From NCBI GenBank assembly GCA_903821495.1, contig CAIJLM010000236.1, positions 1-34,626 on the forward strand: a stretch of 34,626 bases of DNA, written 5' to 3'. Shown in pieces: positions 31,745 through 34,626 of this stretch (position 1 is the first letter of the stretch; each line of letters begins with the position of its first letter). The position numbers were made by a program, and so were the translations under genes. The notes beneath the pieces were generated by a model, which ran no database searches, was not told the DNA's origin, and was given only the letters and a program-made list of their open reading frames with translations. The DNA is from an uncultured Chthonomonas sp. (GTDB taxonomy: Bacteria > Armatimonadota > Chthonomonadetes > Chthonomonadales > Chthonomonadaceae).

Positions 31745-33569
31745 AATACTCTGCGCCCTCCTCCTCTCCTCAGCGCTCGGACTGCGCGTCCTGCTTCTCT
31801 GTAGATTCGACCTACGGAGTTTTCAGGGCTGGGAGAAGCCTATCCTAGTAACGACGCTCGGTTTGGGGTGTTGGCAGTCTCTTCCGTTCGCGCTCTTCGC
31901 GCTACATCTTGGGCTACCCTATCAAATTCGTATCGCGACGGCTCTCCTCGCGCTCGCGCTCGTTCCCGATTCGATTCGCGTTTTGAAATCGGCGCGGCGC
32001 TACATGACCTCGATTCCAGAGGGGGACGGGGCGCTGAAGGCGTTTGCGGGACTGCTAGGTCTTCTGCTCTTCACGCTCTTTCTTCGCGCTCTGCTACCTG
32101 CGATTGATGGCGATGTCTCCTCCTACCACCTTCCTTCCGTTCTGCGGTACTTGCGGGCGGGGGGCTTTATCTACCTCCCGACTCTCACGCCCACGAACTG
32201 GCCCCTCGCCATGCAGATGCTCTACGCGATTCCTCTCGCCTTTCACTCGGAGGCTCCCACAAGTATCATTCCTTATCTATGCGGCGTGTTGACGCTCGGC
32301 GTGATGGCGCTGATGGCGACGCGGCTTATAGGGAATCGCGGCGCGATTGGGGCGATTGGGCTGTACCTCGTGGCGGACGGCTTCTCGTATCAGGGGTTCT
32401 GGTATCAGATGGCGAGTTCGCTCATAGATTTGGGGCTGACTCTCTTTACGACCTGCGCGGTCTACGCGCTCTATCGGGCGAGGGCGGGAAGCGGAGAGGA
32501 GGGGGAGACAAACTGGATACGCCTCTCTGCGGTGTTCGCAGGACTGGCGGGAACGACGAAACTGACGGGCGTGTGGGTGATTCTTTCGCTGTGCGCGGTT
32601 CTCTGCGTGGTTCTGACTATGCAAAAATCCGCTATCGCGCACATCCTGCGAAGGGCGGCGGTCTACTTCGCGACGGCGTTCGCCTTTGTGATACCCTGGC
32701 TTATTAAGACGTGGACGCTGACGGGCAACCCGCTCTACCCGATGTTTTTCAAAGTGTTCGGGGGCAGAGAGTGGACGGCGGAGGGGTGGGCTTTCTATCA
32801 GCGCTCTCACCTGATATGGAACACGCCGAAGGGCATGACGCCGACACCCCAGGTTCTCGCGCAGACTCACCTGAAAATCGCGGCGGCGGGAGCGGTCATC
32901 GGGCTACTGCTGATGTTTGCCAGCCGCAAGAAGCCCTACTCGGTTCCCGCCATGTTCGCGTCGGTGTTTCTTATCTGCATCGCAGGGGGCAACTTCTTTC
33001 ACCTGCGCTTTATGATGCCCGCGTTCCCCTCCATTATGGTCTGCCTTGCGTGCCTGTTTATTCGCTTTCCCAGGTTCTACTCGGTGGTTCTGCCCCTGCT
33101 TTCGCTCTTTGTGGTCATACAAAAAGCGATACTCCCTACCGTTCGCTTCGCGCCAACCGCGCTGGAGATGGCGACGAAACTGGAAACGCGAAGCGAAGCC
33201 TTTCGCGCCAGCGACCAGTACGAGATGGCGGAGTACGTAAACGCGAATCTTCCGCCCGATGCGCGTATGCTTCTGGGTTGCTACGACTACGCGCCCCTCC
33301 TCTATCGCGTAGAGGGGCTGTGGCCCGACTTGCAGGACTCCATTCACTACGATTCGCAGGAGCGGCTGACAGGCGACTTGAAACGCCTGAACGTGCAGTA
33401 TCTTCTGCTGAATCCTGCCTACCCCGACTGGTGTTCGGGAAGCCATAGTTGCCGCGAACGCCTGGAGCGAGAGATTCCGCCTCTGGCTGTAGTGGCGAAA
33501 AAATACGGAACCGCTCTCTACGCCGCGAAGGGCTTTACGCTCTATAAGTTGAATCTTACGATACCGTAA
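31713..33569 (+). CDS. GT-C fold membrane glycosyltransferase-like protein
   Basis: A 618-residue protein with about 12 hydrophobic segments. The first large loop holds PAIDGDVSSYHLPSVLRYL, an acidic motif at the position of the catalytic Asp in PMT/ArnT-like enzymes, and PTNWPLAMQML after it. A soluble C-terminal domain (about 530-618) includes MAEYVNANLPPDARMLLGCYDYA. I start at ATG 31713 because AAGGGAG lies 9 bases upstream and the protein then opens with a membrane helix; a GTG at 31617 in the same frame would add 32 non-hydrophobic residues, and its AGGAGG is only 2 bases away, too close. Sugar donor and acceptor are unknown. It is similar in design to the protein at 14592-16193. Confidence 0.78.
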   Translation: MPSSLLLGVLEILCALLLSSALGLRVLLLCRFDLRSFQGWEKPILVTTLGLGCWQSLPFALFALHLGLPYQIRIATALLALALVPDSIRVLKSARRYMTSIPEGDGALKAFAGLLGLLLFTLFLRALLPAIDGDVSSYHLPSVLRYLRAGGFIYLPTLTPTNWPLAMQMLYAIPLAFHSEAPTSIIPYLCGVLTLGVMALMATRLIGNRGAIGAIGLYLVADGFSYQGFWYQMASSLIDLGLTLFTTCAVYALYRARAGSGEEGETNWIRLSAVFAGLAGTTKLTGVWVILSLCAVLCVVLTMQKSAIAHILRRAAVYFATAFAFVIPWLIKTWTLTGNPLYPMFFKVFGGREWTAEGWAFYQRSHLIWNTPKGMTPTPQVLAQTHLKIAAAGAVIGLLLMFASRKKPYSVPAMFASVFLICIAGGNFFHLRFMMPAFPSIMVCLACLFIRFPRFYSVVLPLLSLFVVIQKAILPTVRFAPTALEMATKLETRSEAFRASDQYEMAEYVNANLPPDARMLLGCYDYAPLLYRVEGLWPDLQDSIHYDSQERLTGDLKRLNVQYLLLNPAYPDWCSGSHSCRERLEREIPPLAVVAKKYGTALYAAKGFTLYKLNLTIP

Positions 33570-33588
33570 CCTCTCAGGAGACTGACCA

Positions 33589-34011
33589 ATGATTGAACAC
33601 GCCCTTTTGGAAGAGGCGCATTTTGACGACACACAGCGCGACCTGCTGAAACTGACGTGGGAACTCCTCCACGCCATTCATACAGGCGATATAGCCTTCT
33701 ACGCGAAACACTCCACAGCCGACCTCTCCTGCTTCGAGGATGTGTGCGCCTACCGTATTGACGGCGTGGATTTCCACCTCTCACTGATGCGGCAGATGGC
33801 GGAGAACCCCGACATGGCTCCGCGTCGCTTCGATATGGTGTCGCCCCGCGTACAGGTCTACGGGGACTCGGCTATCGTCACCTATACCCGCCTGATGACC
33901 TTCGACTCGCATGGAACGCCCGTCTGGAAGACCTACAACGAAACGCGGGTGTACATCAAGCAGGAGGGTGTTTGGAAGATGGCGCACTTCCATCGCTCGC
34001 CTACTTCGTAA
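33589..34011 (+). CDS. NTF2-like / CaMKII association-domain family protein
   Basis: A 140-residue cone-shaped NTF2-like fold. The first long helix pair (LLKLTWELLHAIHTGDIAFYAKHS), the strand with SCFEDVCAYRIDGVDFHL, the central strands RRFDMVSPRVQVYGDSAIVTYTRL and the end WKMAHFHRSPTS match the calcium/calmodulin-kinase II association-domain group found in many bacteria. In bacteria these are usually free-standing oligomeric proteins of unknown ligand. The start ATG 33589 has AGGAG 8 bases upstream. The gene follows the GT-C gene by 19 bp and is probably in the same transcript. Confidence 0.88.
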   Translation: MIEHALLEEAHFDDTQRDLLKLTWELLHAIHTGDIAFYAKHSTADLSCFEDVCAYRIDGVDFHLSLMRQMAENPDMAPRRFDMVSPRVQVYGDSAIVTYTRLMTFDSHGTPVWKTYNETRVYIKQEGVWKMAHFHRSPTS

Positions 34012-34038
34012 TGTTGCGACGCGGGAGAGGAGGCGAAC

Positions 34039-34557
34039 ATGGAGCGGGAAATCCCGAAACCGCCCAATCTTGACCCCAGTTTCTATATCGTTCAGGATGG
34101 CGTAGTTCATCGGTTCTGGCGATTAAAGCAGGTAGAGTTCCTTGAGGATGGCATTCCCGCAAAAGGATACTACCACCTTGTCCAGATAGACCCTCCTCTG
34201 GATATCGCCGCCATGATGACGGGGCGTTACTGGGACGTGTCTGAAGAAGATAGAAGACGCTTCACCGCGTCCGGACTGACAAGTTCCGCGTTTCTGATTA
34301 TGACTCTGCGCGTAGTACCGTATGAAGGAGACTACTACGCTTTTTTTGTTCCCCTGAAATCGCCTCTCCTTACAGGAAAACGCTTTAAGGGAGAGGAGTG
34401 CGTCTATTGCGGCGGCTGGGAACGCCTCCTGTCAGAAGAAGAGGCTCTGCGCCCTGATAAATTCCGCAGAAAGCAGGAGTGGCAAGGGCGTGCGTATGCC
34501 GTAATCATTATTGCGCTACTCATCTGGTCTATCGGCTCTATTTTCCATAAGTGGTAA
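34039..34557 (+). CDS. Tail-anchored hypothetical protein
   Basis: A 172-residue protein I do not recognise. It begins MEREIPKPPN, has a soluble domain with a CVYC pair at 121-124, and ends with a single hydrophobic helix (AYAVIIIALLIWSIGSIF, about 152-169) plus a short HKW tail, which suggests a C-terminally anchored inner-membrane protein facing the cytoplasm. The start ATG 34039 has AGGAGG 5 bases upstream. It follows the NTF2-like gene by 27 bp and precedes a paralogous gene by 17 bp. Confidence 0.75.
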   Translation: MEREIPKPPNLDPSFYIVQDGVVHRFWRLKQVEFLEDGIPAKGYYHLVQIDPPLDIAAMMTGRYWDVSEEDRRRFTASGLTSSAFLIMTLRVVPYEGDYYAFFVPLKSPLLTGKRFKGEECVYCGGWERLLSEEEALRPDKFRRKQEWQGRAYAVIIIALLIWSIGSIFHKW

Positions 34558-34574
34558 CTTCCATGGAGGTAGAT

Positions 34575-34626
34575 ATGGAGCAGGAAATCCCGAAACCGCC
34601 TGACAGCGACCCCGGTGAAGGATGGC
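34575..34626 (+). CDS. Tandem paralog of the tail-anchored protein, 5' end only
   Basis: ATG 34575 with GGAGGT 4 bases upstream opens a frame reading MEQEIPKPPDSDPGEGW, cut off by the window edge. The first nine codons match those of the preceding gene (MEREIPKPP) almost base for base, so the two genes are tandem paralogs. An in-frame ATG at 34563 has no ribosome binding site. Confidence 0.75.
   Translation, partial: MEQEIPKPPDSDPGEGW

Noticed and set aside
32904-33677. 257-codon minus-strand open frame opposite the GT-C gene
   Set aside because: It is antisense to a clear membrane protein and to the start of the NTF2-like gene; composition is typical of a shadow frame.

Overview
The window looks like a chromosomal segment of a Gram-negative (diderm) bacterium, most likely from the Armatimonadota. 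Evidence: moderately high GC; frequent TTG and GTG starts; a prepilin-like protein with the GFTLIELL leader followed by FPVFARARE, a wording typical of armatimonadal secreted proteins; a capsule-type SLBB export protein; and a 1302-residue protein ending in the Phe-terminated strand of an outer-membrane beta-barrel. The lineage is inferred from protein style, not from rRNA. I see no rRNA, tRNA, CRISPR array, transposase, integrase or phage gene.

Left part (1-8176): the 3' end of a secreted Ig-repeat protein with its terminator; a GNAT acetyltransferase convergent with and overlapping an MFS exporter; a DnaA-domain-I-like orphan protein behind a near-consensus promoter; an SLBB polysaccharide-export protein; and a secreted seven-blade RCC1 plus three-Ig protein related to the first gene. 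A terminator-leader module is present in near-identical copies on both sides of the RCC1/Ig gene.

Middle plus-strand run (8279-14087): a GH4 alpha-galactosidase-like enzyme, a directly abutting SRPBCC-Rieske fusion protein, a TPR lipoprotein, a dGTPase-like HD hydrolase and an unrecognised protein, closed by a 17-bp-stem bidirectional terminator. A stand-alone LuxR-type HTH protein faces it.

Long minus-strand run (26352 down to 14592): ten genes with gaps of 51 bp or less behind one strong promoter (TTGACA, 17 bp, TATACT). They encode FtsK, a pRiA4b ORF-3-like protein, a HEPN protein, an unrecognised 87-residue protein, TrpF, a cyclase/ATPase/TPR regulator, a prepilin-like protein, a DUF92 membrane protein, a beta-propeller-like protein and a GT-C glycosyltransferase. 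This reads as one possible operon joining chromosome segregation, a HEPN module, tryptophan synthesis, signalling and surface functions.

Right part (31515 down to 26409, then 31622-34626): an anti-sigma-like membrane protein with no sigma factor beside it, followed by a very large barrel-type surface protein with internal repeats; then, divergently, a second GT-C protein with an overlapping upstream small ORF, a CaMKII-association/NTF2-like protein, a tail-anchored unknown and the first codons of its tandem paralog, cut by the window edge.

The strongest leads for new biology are the HEPN plus 87-residue pair inside the ftsK-trpF unit, the repeat-bearing outer-membrane protein with its anti-sigma-like partner, the duplicated module around the RCC1/Ig gene, and an attenuator-like leader before the MFS exporter.
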